Below, one piece after another: positions 48,973 to 61,080 of a DNA stretch of 64,000 nucleotides. The stretch's first letter is position 1. Each line of letters begins with the position of its first letter. The notes beneath the pieces were generated by a model, which worked only from the letters and a program-made list of their open reading frames with translations, was not told the DNA's origin and did not search any database. The position numbers and the translations under genes are program-made. Origin of the DNA: Chionoecetes opilio (lineage: Eukaryota; Arthropoda; Malacostraca; Decapoda; Majidae); contig JACEEZ010000162.1 in the NCBI GenBank assembly GCA_016584305.1, positions 65,045 through 129,044 on the forward strand, in the 5' to 3' direction.

Positions 48973-49494
48973 CTTTCACGCGCTGATAACTCTCGCTCTC
49001 CCACCTGAGACATGCAAGTCCCAGGTGGAAGGAGTCAGGTGCTCTACAAAGTATAGCCCATTATATCCCCCTCACCTCTGTCCCATCCTTGCCCTCACAC
49101 CCTCACCCCCACCCTCACACCCCAACCCCACCCTTACCCTATATACACACCTCACTCGTATACAGCGCTCTCAGCCACCGTCTAAGCACGTGCACACACT
49201 CAATGCCCTCGCTGTCTGGCTATCTGACCATCCTAATCGTTGTTGTGGCAGTTCTTTCTTATTTATTTTCTAGACTTTTTCTTGATTTGTCCTTTTCTTG
49301 GCCTGAACTGGTGTGGTGCATTCCTGTACTCCTCACAATAATAATAAAACAAAATCGAAAATGGTAACTGAAATGAATATTTTTTTCAGTCAAAGAATAT
49401 CGTCTTTTGTAAATGTAAAGTTTTAGGATATATTTCTTTTTTGCCTCCTTAGTTAGGAATTATTGTTTTTGTTTGAAGATTTTCTATTAAAAAC
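48059..49494. other. No recognisable gene
   Basis: AT-rich DNA; a (CTCACT)n patch at about 48913-48975. The string CCGCTAGCTGCCAG followed by CCCTATA recurs at about 48541 and 61803, suggesting a minor dispersed repeat. Confidence 0.5.
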
Positions 49495-49498
49495 TTAA

Positions 49499-50468
49499 AG
49501 TAATCGTCCAGACCATTTCATCATTCCTGATTTGATGTAGTTAGAGTATAGCCATTATCGAGTGTATCAACAATATGTTGTCACTTTTTGCATCCAGTTA
49601 GCCGTTTTTGAATAATCCGCAATCAAAATCTGTAAATTCCCCGAGCTTCGAAAACGCTGCTGGCAACTGGCAGACGATGCGCCATGGCTCGGTGACGTAA
49701 CAAAAGGAAGGCTCCTCTTCCCGCGCTGCTGTGTGTGTATGTAGTAGTGTTTGTGTGTGTATGTAGTAGTGTTTGTGTGTGTGTGTAGTAGTGTTTGTGT
49801 GTGTGTGTGTAGTAGTGTTTGTGTGTGTGTGTGTGTGTGTGTAGTAGTGTTTGTGTGTGTGTGTATGTGTGCAGTAGTGTTTGTGTGTGTAGTACGTAGT
49901 GTTTGTGTGTGTGTAGTAGTGTTTATGTGTGTGTGTGTGTGTGTGTAGTAGTAGTGTTTGTGTGTGTGTAGTAGTGTGTGTGTGTGTGTGTAGAAGTGTT
50001 TGTGTGTGTAGTAGTGTTGAACCTCAGCAGGCTCCGCTAACATCTGTTCATCCACCTCGTACTGTGGCTCAAACATATAGGGTTGGGCTCCCATCACAAT
50101 CTGAGGTTCCTTTTCCTCATATACGCGAGCAGCGTCATTTAGTTCGGTCTCAGATTGAGCATCGTACTCTAGATCTATCACAGCGACAGATTCACTTTCT
50201 GACACCGAAGTACAATCGCTCATCATAACATTTGCCGACAGGTCTCACAGTGGCAGACGAGTGTTGTTTACATTGGAGCGTTACTCTTGTGACGTCATCA
50301 AAAACATGCGTAGTCCTGTTGGAGGGAAGAAAAAAAAATCGCGCGCTTTTTACAAAAGTCGTGTTTTTACGGAAATAAGGCCTGGAAATCAATTATTTTT
50401 GGTGGATTAGGTGTTTTGAATCCATTCAACATAATTAGGCAAAACAAAATTGGGTCTGGACGATTACT
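49499..50468 (-). mobile_element. TTAA-flanked transposon carrying a coding-exon remnant
   Basis: Flanked by TTAA (49495-49498 and 50469-50472). Left end AGTAATCGTCCAGACC; the right end is its exact complement GGTCTGGACGATTACT. TTAA duplications are used by piggyBac and Kolobok elements; without a transposase core I cannot choose. On the minus strand a 219-codon frame starts at 50226. Its first 70 residues are non-repetitive and acidic and contain MGAQPYMFEPQYEVDEQM, followed by an AG/GT donor-like junction at about 50024 and then translated GT microsatellite. The QPYMFEP string resembles the N-terminus of proteins carrying a P2X7-intracellular-like domain in aquatic invertebrates and fish (from memory, unverified). 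Confidence 0.7.
49733..50020. repeat. GTAGTAGTGTTTGTGT-type minisatellite
   Basis: Units of about 20-40 bp with GTAGTAGTGTTTGTGTGTGT and variable GT expansion. It occupies the centre of the TTAA element. Confidence 0.92.
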
Positions 50469-50693
50469 TTAAGTAGTGGTGTTAAGCCATGCTATTTATT
50501 TTTTTACATCAATATTTATACATTTGTTTAGTGCATCTTTTTCCAATCTAGCATTAAATATTTCCACGTATTCGTATATTTCAATGAATTTTCCCACAAC
50601 TCTTCATAACTGTCACATTACAGGATAATTTCATTGAATTAAATCATGTCCGTACATTATTGTCAATTGATAAATAATAATAATAATTTTTTA

Positions 50694-51137
<444 letters not shown>

Positions 51138-51252
51138 TAAATAATAATAATAATAATAATAATGATAATAAATATATATGTATATATATTGGGTGGGTGG
51201 GTGGGTGGGTGGGTGGGTGGGTGGGTGGGTGTGTGTGTGTGTGTGTGTGTTG
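51138..51252. repeat. (AAT)n and (GGGT)n repeats
   Basis: ATA/AAT triplets, then about 12 GGGT units, then GT. Confidence 0.94.
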
Positions 51253-51370
51253 ATGGCGAAGCAAGGAGGAATTATATTAATGCCGGAACACCTAATGCAT
51301 CAGTAACACTGTATTTCTCTCCTAATCGCTTTACGTTTAGTGCTGGGATCATCACCACAGTAAACCACTA

Positions 51371-53609
51371 GTGGGGTCTGCTGTGTAATTTCGTGAAAAT
51401 TTCGTATAGATTTTCCAACAAGTAATTTTTTGTATACTATGCACCTTTTTAAGTAACAAAAAATATGTTTACATTTTTTCCTATCCCATCTTCATCATAT
51501 GGCAACATATTTTCAAAATGGCTGTCATAATATGAACAAAAGACATTTATTCGCCAACATGTTTTGTTTTGACGATTATTGAGACCCAAATAATGTTGTA
51601 TGTGTGTACGTAATCCGATATATTACTTATCTGCAAGATATACAATAATTTTGGTTGTGTTTTTGCAACAATTGGGTAGATTTCTGTGTAGAAATGACCG
51701 TCAGTTCTTGAAATTGTCGGTGATATAATTATCGCCATATATGGCCATAGTCCAGGAGATGGCTGCCAACAAGGAAAGAATAAAAACCTGCAAAGATTTA
51801 TCAGATGCTATCACACGAGCAGTCAATTACAATTCTAAAGGATATGTCATTGCCTATGTCATCTTTGATGACTACAGTGTTCAAACCTCTATGAAGAATG
51901 TAATGTAAAACGCCGTACTGGAGACAAATCGTCAGGCAGAGGCTTCAAAGTTGATAAAACTACCCTTATTCGAGATTTCGCATCATTTCTAGCGAGTACT
52001 GCAATCAAGGATATTTTAACATTATTTCTTGCTGACCAACTAGTCCGAGGTGTGAAATCAAATATTGTAACAGTTACAAGACAAGGCGTCCTGGATAACG
52101 TGCAAACAACACAGAACATCGTCAGAATAACTAGTACTCATGAAGAGGTCGATACGAAGATGATCCTGTATGCAGCAGAGATTCGTAAGCAAAGGGTATA
52201 AAGTTGAAAATCTACTCATCCGACACTGATGTTCTATTTTATTGCAATGACCATGTTATCTCATCCTGGGCCTGAGGTCGCTCGATCATGGGTACTGGAG
52301 AAAACCGACGACGCATTGAACTTCATGGATTGTTTGACCGAATGGATTCACATAAAATATCGGTCTGTGTGGGATGAAATGCCACTAACCGGGTGTAATA
52401 AGACTGGTCGAATAATGGGAAGGGAAAGCTGACTTGTTTCAATGTCTACATGAGTTCCAGCAATGATTTTATTCAGGTTGGCAGCTCTCGGTATCGGAGA
52501 TGCACCCACTAAATAATGTCCTTCGAGCTTTGCAAAAAAATATTTTTGTAGCCTGTTCGCACAAAAACAAATAACCATGACAATGTTGAAGATCGCGCTG
52601 GTACATGTTCGTCAGCTAAAAGCTCACAGGGAGTGGAACGCTTACCCCGACACAAGGGGCCATCCTTCACTAGTGTTAAGAGCACATTTGCAATGCAGTA
52701 TCTGGAAGCAATCACTTGATCGCACCCAATCCTTCTCGATCCACTCACTTTTAAATGGACAGCATCGAATAGAGGATTTGCACCAATTCTGTCCACAAAT
52801 CCAGATGTCCTCATTCAGCTCATTAAATTTGGATGCAACACTAGCAAATGTGGAGCTCGATGTCCCTGCAAGAAGAACAATATAGTGTGTACCGAATTAT
52901 GCAAATGTGAAGCAGATTCTGACTGATGTGACAATATTGACTCTTCGGCCATATGTGACGATGACGAGGGTGACTCCATCGATGATGACATGTTTAATTT
53001 AAAATTTGTTCAAACGTAATGATTAAAGATTAAGTGGTAAACGTTTCTTACTGTTTATGCCACAGGCAAAGTGTGGGTTGTCTTACGTCCATCCGAACGT
53101 CGCCACATCATAAAATCCTAACATGCTGTGTGCGGATTGGTGACCTTTACCTACCTTTTTTAGATCAAACTGCTTCAAACACCTCTCTATTTTGGTGTCT
53201 CAACACAACATGCATGATGCGTAGGCCTATTATAATATCCTTTCCCCGTTAATTTTTGGTGAGCACTTTTGCTTGAATATTGGTGATATATTAATTGAAA
53301 ACACAGTAATATTTTAAATTAATATCAAGTATCTACCTACCTTTTTAATAGTAGGCTTTATATGCTGGAAAAACGAACCATATTGTACTGGGCTGCATCA
53401 CAAACCCTGTTTTTTGATCACACTGTCGCATATTTTTAGCTGCGCGATAGCCCTTTTGAAAAATGGCTGCCAAATAGTGAACATGGCCGATGAAAAAATG
53501 TAAACAAACTTTTTTCCCTCTTTATGGTCCATACTTCCAAAAAAACATGTTTGCAAAAATCTATACGAAATTTTCACGAGAGCTGTATTGATTACACAAC
53601 AGACCCCAC
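51371..53609 (+). mobile_element. TA-flanked DNA element encoding a decayed nuclease-like protein
   Basis: TA dinucleotides flank both ends (51369-51370 and 53610-53611). Terminal inverted repeats start GTGGGGTCTGCTGTGTAAT on the left and GTGGGGTCTGTTGTGTAAT on the reverse right, and after a 12 nt indel continue through CGTGAAAATTTCGTATAGAT; further weak symmetry extends to about 150 bp. The 2239 bp element holds one decayed plus-strand gene (51741-53019). The end structure points to a cut-and-paste DNA transposon or a satellite of one, with a TA target. No DDE transposase motif was recognised. Confidence 0.75.
51741..53019 (+). pseudogene. Decayed PIN/FEN-like plus CXC-type cysteine-rich protein
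   Basis: Read across frames, the order of blocks is: RRTGDKSSGRGFKVDKTTLI (about 51912-51971), VTVTRQGVLDNVQTTQNI (about 52068), STHEEVDTKMILYAAEI (about 52135-52185), IYSSDTDVLF (about 52210-52240), LTGCNKTGRIMGR (about 52384-52425), and a C-terminal cysteine cluster IKFGCNTSKCGARCPCKKNN (about 52820-52880) continuing with further Cys. Acidic EEVDT and SDTDVL pairs resemble the metal-binding carboxylates of PIN/FEN-type nucleases, and the Cys cluster resembles tesmin/TSO1 CXC repeats. Proteins with this block order are, to my knowledge, frequent in invertebrate genomes and usually uncharacterised. Several stops and frameshifts. Nuclease activity is inference. Confidence 0.6.
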
Positions 53610-53614
53610 TATAC

Positions 53615-54720
53615 TCAATCAATCAATCATTGGGGGCATACGCCGGGGGCCGAGTCGCCTCGCCCACCCTACGACGCCACTCCCCAGGGTCACACGCGTG
53701 AGTTCCCAAGCAGGCTCCTTTCCCATACCAAGCAGCTCTCGACCCAAAAAACATCAATGCCCCAGCCACGAGCCTTGTGGGCGCCCCCCTTTGGGCCCCC
53801 TCCACGCCGGATTGGGCTTTACAGATACAACCCGATGGGGAAGGATCGGTTTCAGGGTAGCGTGCCACATGCCCATATAGCCGAAGTTGGCGCTGAGGGG
53901 CTATGCAGGTAATAGGCCTCGATTCAGTCTCACGGTTTCAATCGCTGATTTGGACACGTAATCATCCCAGCGATACCCCATGATTTTTGCGAAGACACTT
54001 ATACCAAGGCATTGATTCGTCTCTTCAAGTCACTATTTAGTGTCCATGTCTCACAACCATAGAGTAAGACAGGGATCACAAGCGATTTGAAGATCCGGAT
54101 CTTTGTCCTCCTGCACAGGTACCGACAACGCCAAATACTCCCGCTGAGCGAGTCCATAACACCGTGGGCTATGCCAATCCGCCGTAAGACTTCTTGACGT
54201 GACCCCGCCGTCATTATGGACTGCGCTACCAAGGTATGTAAAACTTCCAAGATCTCAATGTCCTCGCCACACGCATGGACAGACTGTACTGCTTCATCTA
54301 GTAAGTCTCCAAACACCTGGACCTGGTCTTGAGCCAGGAGACCTCAAGTCCCAAAGGCTTTGCCTCCTCGTGCAGCGCCTCGAGAGCCATCACCAGGACC
54401 TCCAGCGACTCAGCAAAGATTACTGCATCATCGGCAAAAACAGATCAGTGATCTTGGTGTTGCCGACGGATGCTCCACAATCACTTTGATCTACAACCTT
54501 GTCCAATACCCAGTCCATACAAGCGTTGAAAGTGATGGGGCAAGGACGCACCCCTGCCTCCACTCCTGTATTCACAGGAAAGAAGCTGGATACACCTGCA
54601 CCACACTTCACAGCACTCTCAGTCCCAGAATACAGACCAGTTATCAAACCAATCCTTTTAAGCTGATACAATATAGGCACTGTTGTGTAATATTGGGCTA
54701 TAAGCTACCCTACACTCCCT
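53615..54720 (-). pseudogene. RTE-type LINE, 3' portion (copy 2)
   Basis: On the minus strand: part of the RT (GLITGLYSGTESAVKCGAGV, about 54650-54590; then MDWVLDKVVDQSDCGASVGN), a damaged active site at about 54430, a connection block with HACGEDIEILEVLHTLVAQS, and the SLVIPVLLYGCETWTLNSDL motif typical of RTE-clade proteins (about 54070-54015), ending with the PPAYAPND C-terminus at about 53625. The 3' tail is a TGATTGATTGATTG run immediately beside the TA-flanked element. The 5' end is truncated near 54700. Multiple frameshifts. Confidence 0.85.
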
Positions 54721-55562
54721 GATCCGTGAATGCATTTAGCGCGCGACCCAATCTTTCATCAGACGCAGCATCCGGTTGATACACACAATAAACAGATCCT
54801 GACGCGGGTGGCCACTCTATCACCAGCTTTACTCCCGCCTCGTGAAATACACACAATACATCTGCACTGAGGAGCGAAAAGTAACTCGACCAAAATATAA
54901 TAAATGCTTTAGTTTCCTTTGAGCTGCTTCCTTCCTCACTTCATTTCCGGCAGACAGTGACGGAAGAAATGTAAAGAAAAAATATATGTTGATACGTTGG
55001 GAACTTTTCAAAGCTGTGTTTAATTATATTTAACAGGTATCTTTGAATACCACAAACACAACACAATACACTTTTTAATTCGAAATAAAGACAAAACAGT
55101 TGATGGTGACTGATTTTTTGCTTGAATTTGACTGGACACTGTGCGCATATATAAGACGAGAGAGTATATTATTACGAATTCGTTAATAATCTGTGGATCG
55201 CTACAGAAAACCAATAATCACGCGGACGTTGAGCTATTTCGTGGAGTTTGTTGGCTTTCAAAAGGTTGTGATTGGCCGAGAGGATCTACAGTGCCCAGAG
55301 ATGAATGAGGCAATTTACTTCTTGCGACGACGGGACAAGATAAATAGTTGGAGGGACCACGGAAAAAATGTTATTACTTCCGAATGATTAAATATATCAA
55401 CGCCGCTGCTCCTGCCTCGTCTTCCCTCAGAGCCTTCCTTCCTTGTAGATAAGGGGAAGAATGAAGCGAAAAAAACGTATTTGGGAAAGATTCCGGGAAA
55501 ATGCGGAGGACAGTGTAATAGTGAGACATTTATAAAGGCGAGTTAATGAAGGAGCGAAGAAA
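54721..55562. other. No recognisable gene
   Basis: AT-rich DNA with frames under 65 codons that match no family. Confidence 0.5.
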
Positions 55563-55843
<281 letters not shown>

Positions 55844-55929
55844 TATGAATATCAGGCGGTCTCCATGACGACACTAACAAAATATTTTGATTTCCCTGTT
55901 TTCTAAGAACTGTAACCAAGGCAAGTACT

Positions 55930-56072
55930 GCTCACACACACGCGCACGCACACGCACACGCGCACGCGCCCGCGCACGCACAGTCACACACACAGTCACA
56001 CATCCATCCACCCCTAAAACCCACTCACCCACCCACCCTCCCACACCCACCCACACCCACCCACACACAATA
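55930..56072. repeat. CA/CGCA/CACCC low-complexity tract
   Basis: CACGCA repeats grading into CCCA repeats. Confidence 0.92.
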
Positions 56073-56294
56073 AGAATGCTATGAAGCCGGAGAAAAGAGG
56101 AATTAAGCTCCGGGCAAGGTTAGAATGACCTAGGAAGGGATGCATAGTTAGTTAGTAGTTTATTGACAACAACAAAAATATATATATATACAAGACATGC
56201 AAGTAACAATAACGAAACAATACGATTTTTTGTTTTGTTTTTTTGTCCAACATGAAATTAATATAAGGATGAGGGATGGGCCAACATACAAGGG

Positions 56295-58975
56295 ATGACT
56301 GCATCAATCAATCAATCATTGGGGGCATACGCCGGGGGGCGCGTCGCCTCGCCCACCCTACGACGCCACTCCCGGGGGTCACCACGCGCGAGTTCCCATG
56401 CAGGCTCCTTTCCCATACCAAGCAGCTCTCGACAAGAAACATCAACTTGCCCCAGCCACGAGCCTTGTGGGCGCCCCCTTGGCCTCCTCCACGCCGGATT
56501 GTCTCTTACAGATACAACCCGATGGGAAGGATCGGTTTCAGGGTAGCGTGCCACATGCCCATATAGCCGAATTGGCGCTGACGGACTCTGCAGGTAATAG
56601 GCCTCGATTCAGTCTCACGGTGCAATCGCTGATTTGACACGTAATCATCTCAGCGATACCCCATGATTCTGCGAAGACACTTATTACCAAAGGCATTGAT
56701 TCGTCTCTTCAAGTCACTATTTAGTGTCCATGTCTCACAACCATAGAATAAAACAGGGATCACAAGCGATTTGAAGATCCGGATCTTTGTCTTCCTGCAC
56801 AGGTACCGACAACGCCAAATACTCCTATTATAAATTCTCCTATTATTAATTAACTCCTATTATAAAAATATTACTGCATCATCGGCAAAAACAAGATCAG
56901 TGATCTCGGTGTTGCCAACGGATGCTCCACAATCACTTTGATCTACAACCTTGTCCAGTACCCAGTCCATACAAGCGTTGAAAAGTGATGGGGCAAGGAC
57001 GCACCCCTGCCTCACTCCTGTATTCACAGGAAAGAAGCCGGATACACCTGCCCCACACTTCACAGCACTCCCAGTCCCAGAATACAGACCAGTTATCAAA
57101 CCAATAGTCCTTGCAGGAATCCCTCGAAGTCGCAGAAGATCACAGAGTGACTCACGATGCACTGAGTCAAACGCCTTCTTGAGATCAACATAGGCTGCAA
57201 GCATCCCTGTCGAAAACTCACGTCAGCGTTCCACCCGGACACGAAGCGCTAGGATACGGTCCGTTGTTGACTTACCAGGCGTGAACCAGACTGCTGAGGT
57301 CTCTGATGCTTCACCAGATGGCTGCGAATCCGTGTCAGCAATAGATGGGCAAGCACCTTGCCTGGTACGCTGAGCAGTGTAATACCGCGGTAATTGTTGC
57401 AGTCCTGACGGTCCCCTTTCCCTTTTCAGATAGGGACGACCAGCCCCCTTTTCCAGTCAGGAGGAATGGTACCTGATTGCCACACGGCAGTCAGGACAGC
57501 ATGCAACCCGTGGATCATGGCCTCACCCCCAGCTTTGAGGAGCTCCGCACTGATATTACAAACACCAGCTGCCTTTCCACCCCTCAACTTTGCTACAGCC
57601 TCTCTGACTTCGTCAAGAGAGGGTGCGCTTTCGTCAATGGGAGGATCGGCATCCACTGCCTGTAACCCAGTGGTGTGAAGCTGCTCAGTTGAAGGGTCCA
57701 CCGTGAACAACTGCCCAAAGTACTCAGCCCAACGAGCCATCTGCCCATCCATGTCCGACACGAGGCGCCCATCTGCTGTTCGAATAGCACTCGCCCGAGA
57801 AGGAGACTTGGAACGGAGCTTCTTCAGGGCTCGGTAGGCGGGTCGGAGGTCATTAGCGTTCAAATGACCCTCGACATCCTCAGCGAGACTCCTGACATAC
57901 CTCTCCTTTCTCTCCCCAGGAGGGTTCTAGTCCGGCGTGACAGAGCCCTGTGCTGGTCCCGGTTCCCAGCCAGCCTGGCAGCGCGACTCTCCTCGATTTT
58001 CTCCAGCGTCTCCGTCGAGACAAAACCACGCCTTGACCTCGGGCACTCCCCAATACACTCCTTGGCAGCCTGTACAGTTTCACGTTTGAAGGTATCCCAC
58101 AGTTCTACAGGGTCCCCGAGAGCACCGAGCACATCAAACCGATATGAGACTGCCACCGCATACTCATGAGCACATGTCAAGTCCTTCAGTTTCTCAAGAT
58201 GAAACACAGTATGGTTACCTCTTGAGATTCTTCTGGACTTGACATGAAGCTTAAGTGTAGCAACAACAAGTCTGTGATCTGCTCCAAAGAACTCAGCACT
58301 CCGGTAAACCCTGCAGTTCTGGAGGATCCTCCAACGAGTGCTAACGAGGATGTGGTCGATCTCCTTTGCTACCCCTCCGGCATTACTATACCATGTCCAG
58401 CGGTGCAGCTCTGGTCTCTGATACGAAGAACCTGCAATTATCAACCTTCTGGACCTTGCAAAGTTCAGAAGCAAAGAACTGTTGGTGTTTCTGGTACCGG
58501 AGCCATGGGGACCAACACATAACTCGTAGCCATCTCTCACAGTGCCAATAGTAGCATTGAAGTCGCCCAAGACAATGAGTGTGTCCCGAGGAGGACACTG
58601 GTCTAATACAGAGTCGAGTTTGGCGTAGAACATCTCCTTCTCTTCAGTTTACGCATCTCGGTAGGAGCGTACACAGCAACAAGAGACATGAAACCCAGAG
58701 TGTGTTTCATCCTCACACCGCATTTCTCATCACCGGAGTAACCTCAACAACTGACGGCTGCAGTTTCCTTGAGATGCCATAGCTACTCCCCGTACACGGT
58801 GACCATTGCTCATGCCGGACCAGTAGTTTGGTGTAACCCCCACTGCTAGTCTCACCACTGCCAGGCCTCCTCGTCGCAGGGGAGTCCCACTATGACTGCA
58901 TGGTGGCCACAAATTACAGGATAAGCAGGGATCATGGTGTGGTAACCAATGCTCGGGGGCGTGTATTGCTTCATT
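56295..58975 (-). pseudogene. RTE-type LINE, most complete copy (endonuclease plus RT)
   Basis: On the minus strand the order is endonuclease, RT, C-terminal tail. The EEP endonuclease (58960-57860) shows YAPTEMRK, VLGDFNATIG, EIDHILVSTRWR and GADHRLVVATLKLH, the last containing the catalytic (S/A)DHR-type motif. The RT follows: LRGGKAAGVCNISAELLKAG (about 57600-57540), IPPDWKRGLVVPI (about 57465-57428), AYVDLKKAFDSVHRESL (about 57195-57150), TGVRQGCVLAPSLFNACMDW (about 57030-56970) and VFADDAVIFL (about 56889-56860). The C-terminal frame 56554-56312 ends PPAYAPND. The tail is a TGATTGATTGATG run. Frameshifts near 57863, 57425 and 58640, and an internal deletion with AT-rich filler at 56822-56870, inactivate it. 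Confidence 0.9.
56822..56872. other. Deletion junction with repeated AT-rich filler
   Basis: Sequence built from three copies of CTCCTATTAT(A)AA-like units replaces roughly 300 bp of the RTE coding region that is present in the copy at 53615-54720 (about 54115-54420). Confidence 0.7.
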
Positions 58976-59143
58976 TAATAAGGATAATGTGGATATGTGA
59001 AAAAACTTTGTATATTATATATGAAATGGTTTGCATAATGCGCCAGGAAAACTATTGAGAGTATTTTTAACTCAAAATACTCAAGACACGGTAATCTCTG
59101 AGGAAAATGGATGTCATTGAATTATTTAGATTACAAATTACAG

Positions 59144-59443
59144 AGGTTTTCCAAACAAGATGTATTGCCTGATATACTGTGTATATGCACTGTTTCTTAC
59201 GAAGGACTTGGCAAAATTGGTTTCATAGTGATATTTTCTGGTGTGACGGTTTTACACCATGATGGACGTGAGCTAACAGCCGTGAGAAGGAGTTTGTTGG
59301 CAGGCGAGTATTGCAAGTATTATCAGAGGGTTCGCAGAAACAAAGACTATTTTGCAATAAAGCTCGTTTACGACACGGATGCGGGATGTGGACCGAGCTG
59401 TATAGACATAGTCATGGAAGGAGAGACAGAATGTTGGACCTAA
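59144..59443 (+). CDS. Candidate host exon or small gene, unrecognised
   Basis: A non-repetitive, well-composed plus-strand frame that can start at ATG 59111 (110 codons) or, as an exon, after the acceptor-like ATTACAG at 59137-59143. It contains six or more cysteines, a VSYEGLGKIGFIVIFSGVTV segment, and KLVYDTDAGCGPSCIDIVME near the C-terminus, and stops at TAA 59441-59443. The stop is followed one base later by GTAAGT, a consensus donor. The balanced composition and absence of repeats set it apart from nearly all other frames in the window. No family was recognised, and whether it is host or transposon sequence is open. Confidence 0.4.
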   Translation, partial: RFSKQDVLPDILCICTVSYEGLGKIGFIVIFSGVTVLHHDGRELTAVRRSLLAGEYCKYYQRVRRNKDYFAIKLVYDTDAGCGPSCIDIVMEGETECWT

Positions 59444-59530
59444 GGTAAGTCACAGGCTATGGAAGCCGTGTTACTAATTAACGCTAACCTTGGTTGTACA
59501 CGCTAGGACATAAAGTTGCAAACCCTAAGA

Positions 59531-59865
59531 CAGTGCTTCTCAACTGGTGGTTCATGGACCACTGATGATCCATGATAACTTTTTTAGTGGTCCACAGGAC
59601 GTTCACGATATTTGGAAATGAACTGAAATATATATGAAACCAAAATGTTAGCCGTCTCATATTATTTCATATATTTCTGAAAAAAATCTTCACTCTATAT
59701 TTAACTATAGGATATATATTTATAACCAACCCTTTACCTACCTTTAAAATCTACCCTTTTTCATCATATCTCTAAAGTCCAAAAGGAGATGGTCCATGAT
59801 TTTTTTCTTCAATTGGGATAGTGGTCCATGGCTGAACTCGTAGTCCAACGAGTTGAGAACCGCTG
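59531..59865. mobile_element. Non-autonomous hAT element (MITE)
   Basis: Perfect 8 bp target duplication CCCTAAGA (59523-59530 and 59866-59873). Left end CAGTGCTTCTCAACTGGTGG; reverse complement of the right end CAGCGGTTCTCAACTCGTTG, of the CAGNGGTTCTCAAC type common to hAT/Charlie-like elements. Subterminal GGTCCATG/CATGGACC motifs occur near both ends. 335 bp, no ORF. Confidence 0.92.
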
Positions 59866-60110
59866 CCCTAAGAGTTTGAAAGGGTGAGTGAGGAAAGGCA
59901 GGTGGAGGGCAATGTGACAAAGGTTGGCCATGATGTGTAATGGAGACCAAGGCTTCGAGGGTGACTGTGTGGGGTGATAAAGTGGCTGGTCAAGGCGACA
60001 CGGGATCGCTAGTTGGGTCTTGGATGGACCTATAACTGTGGTCCTGTAGGGAGGGTGTGCGATCGATCTAGAGTGTGTGTGTGGGGGGCGGGGGGGGCTG
60101 AGAGAGAGCG

Positions 60111-60121
60111 AGAGAGCGAGC

Positions 60122-60206
<85 letters not shown>

Positions 60207-60233
60207 GAGAGAGTAGAAGAGAGAGAGAGAGAG

Positions 60234-60304
<71 letters not shown>
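60111..60304. repeat. (GA)n microsatellite
   Basis: About 190 bp of GA repeats with interruptions. Confidence 0.96.
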
Positions 60305-60307
<3 letters not shown>

Positions 60308-60624
60308 GGGGCTGCAGACTAATATGAAAATCTTTGAGGGCATTATAATAATAGCTGGTGGATAGTTGTAAGGCATGGCCATTTACTCAAATACAAGGTT
60401 AAGGAAGAATTATATTTATACGAAAAATAATAATGGGGTAAAGGCGTTACCACTTGATCAATGTTACGGTTTAAGAAAAAGAAAAAGACAGAGAAGGAAA
60501 CAATATACTGGAAAGGGATCTATAGTGATCTGAACCAGTAGAAAATATGGGAAAGGAAACAATGATAGAGAATTCATATATCTGAAGGGGAGCCTGGGTG
60601 TATGCAAAGCCCTGGAAAAGGTTA

Positions 60625-60626
<2 letters not shown>

Positions 60627-60718
<92 letters not shown>
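60627..60718. repeat. (GT)n microsatellite at a SINE 3' end
   Basis: Pure GT ending at the SINE terminus TATTCATCTAG. On the SINE strand it is an (AC)n tail. Confidence 0.97.
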
Positions 60719-60720
<2 letters not shown>

Positions 60721-61007
60721 TCATCTAGTTGTATTTTACAGGGCCTGAGCAACGCTCGTATGGCCTCGTCTCCATATCAACTTTTTTTTTTTTATCATAC
60801 ATCCTTATAGTGCTTAGATTTTGGCCGAAGCCAGCACCCCGGGAGGCGGGTCACAAACCCCGACTAACGCCCGGTACCCATTCACTGATGGGTGGACAGT
60901 GGCTCGGGTTTTAAGGAAACAACCCATCTGTTTCCGCTCCGCCCGGGGATCGAACCCGGGACTTCTCGGTTGTGAACAGAGCGTGCTTCCCCTACACTAC
61001 GGAGTAC

Positions 61008-61010
<3 letters not shown>
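60719..61010 (-). mobile_element. tRNA-derived SINE between two (GT)n tracts
   Basis: The minus strand has a tRNA-like head: TAGTGTAGGGGAAGCACG in the A-box position (about 61000-60983) and GGTTCGATCCC (60945-60955) as a perfect B box, with a T-stem CCCGG/CCGGG. The anticodon and acceptor stems carry mismatches. The body of about 200 bp contains an A-run and ends GTAAAATACAACTAGATGAA before the microsatellite. A second, partial copy lies at 62163-62262. Confidence 0.78.
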
Positions 61011-61065
<55 letters not shown>

Positions 61066-61080
61066 CGCGTGCGTGTGTGT
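61011..61080. repeat. (GT)n microsatellite
   Basis: GT with a few GC steps at the end, immediately upstream of the SINE head. Confidence 0.97.

Noticed and set aside
60940..61008. Possible functional tRNA gene (perfect B box and T-stem), and similarly at 24809-24890
   Set aside because: Acceptor and anticodon stems have mismatches and the tRNA-like part continues into a SINE body with a repeat tail; a second copy of the body exists at 62163.
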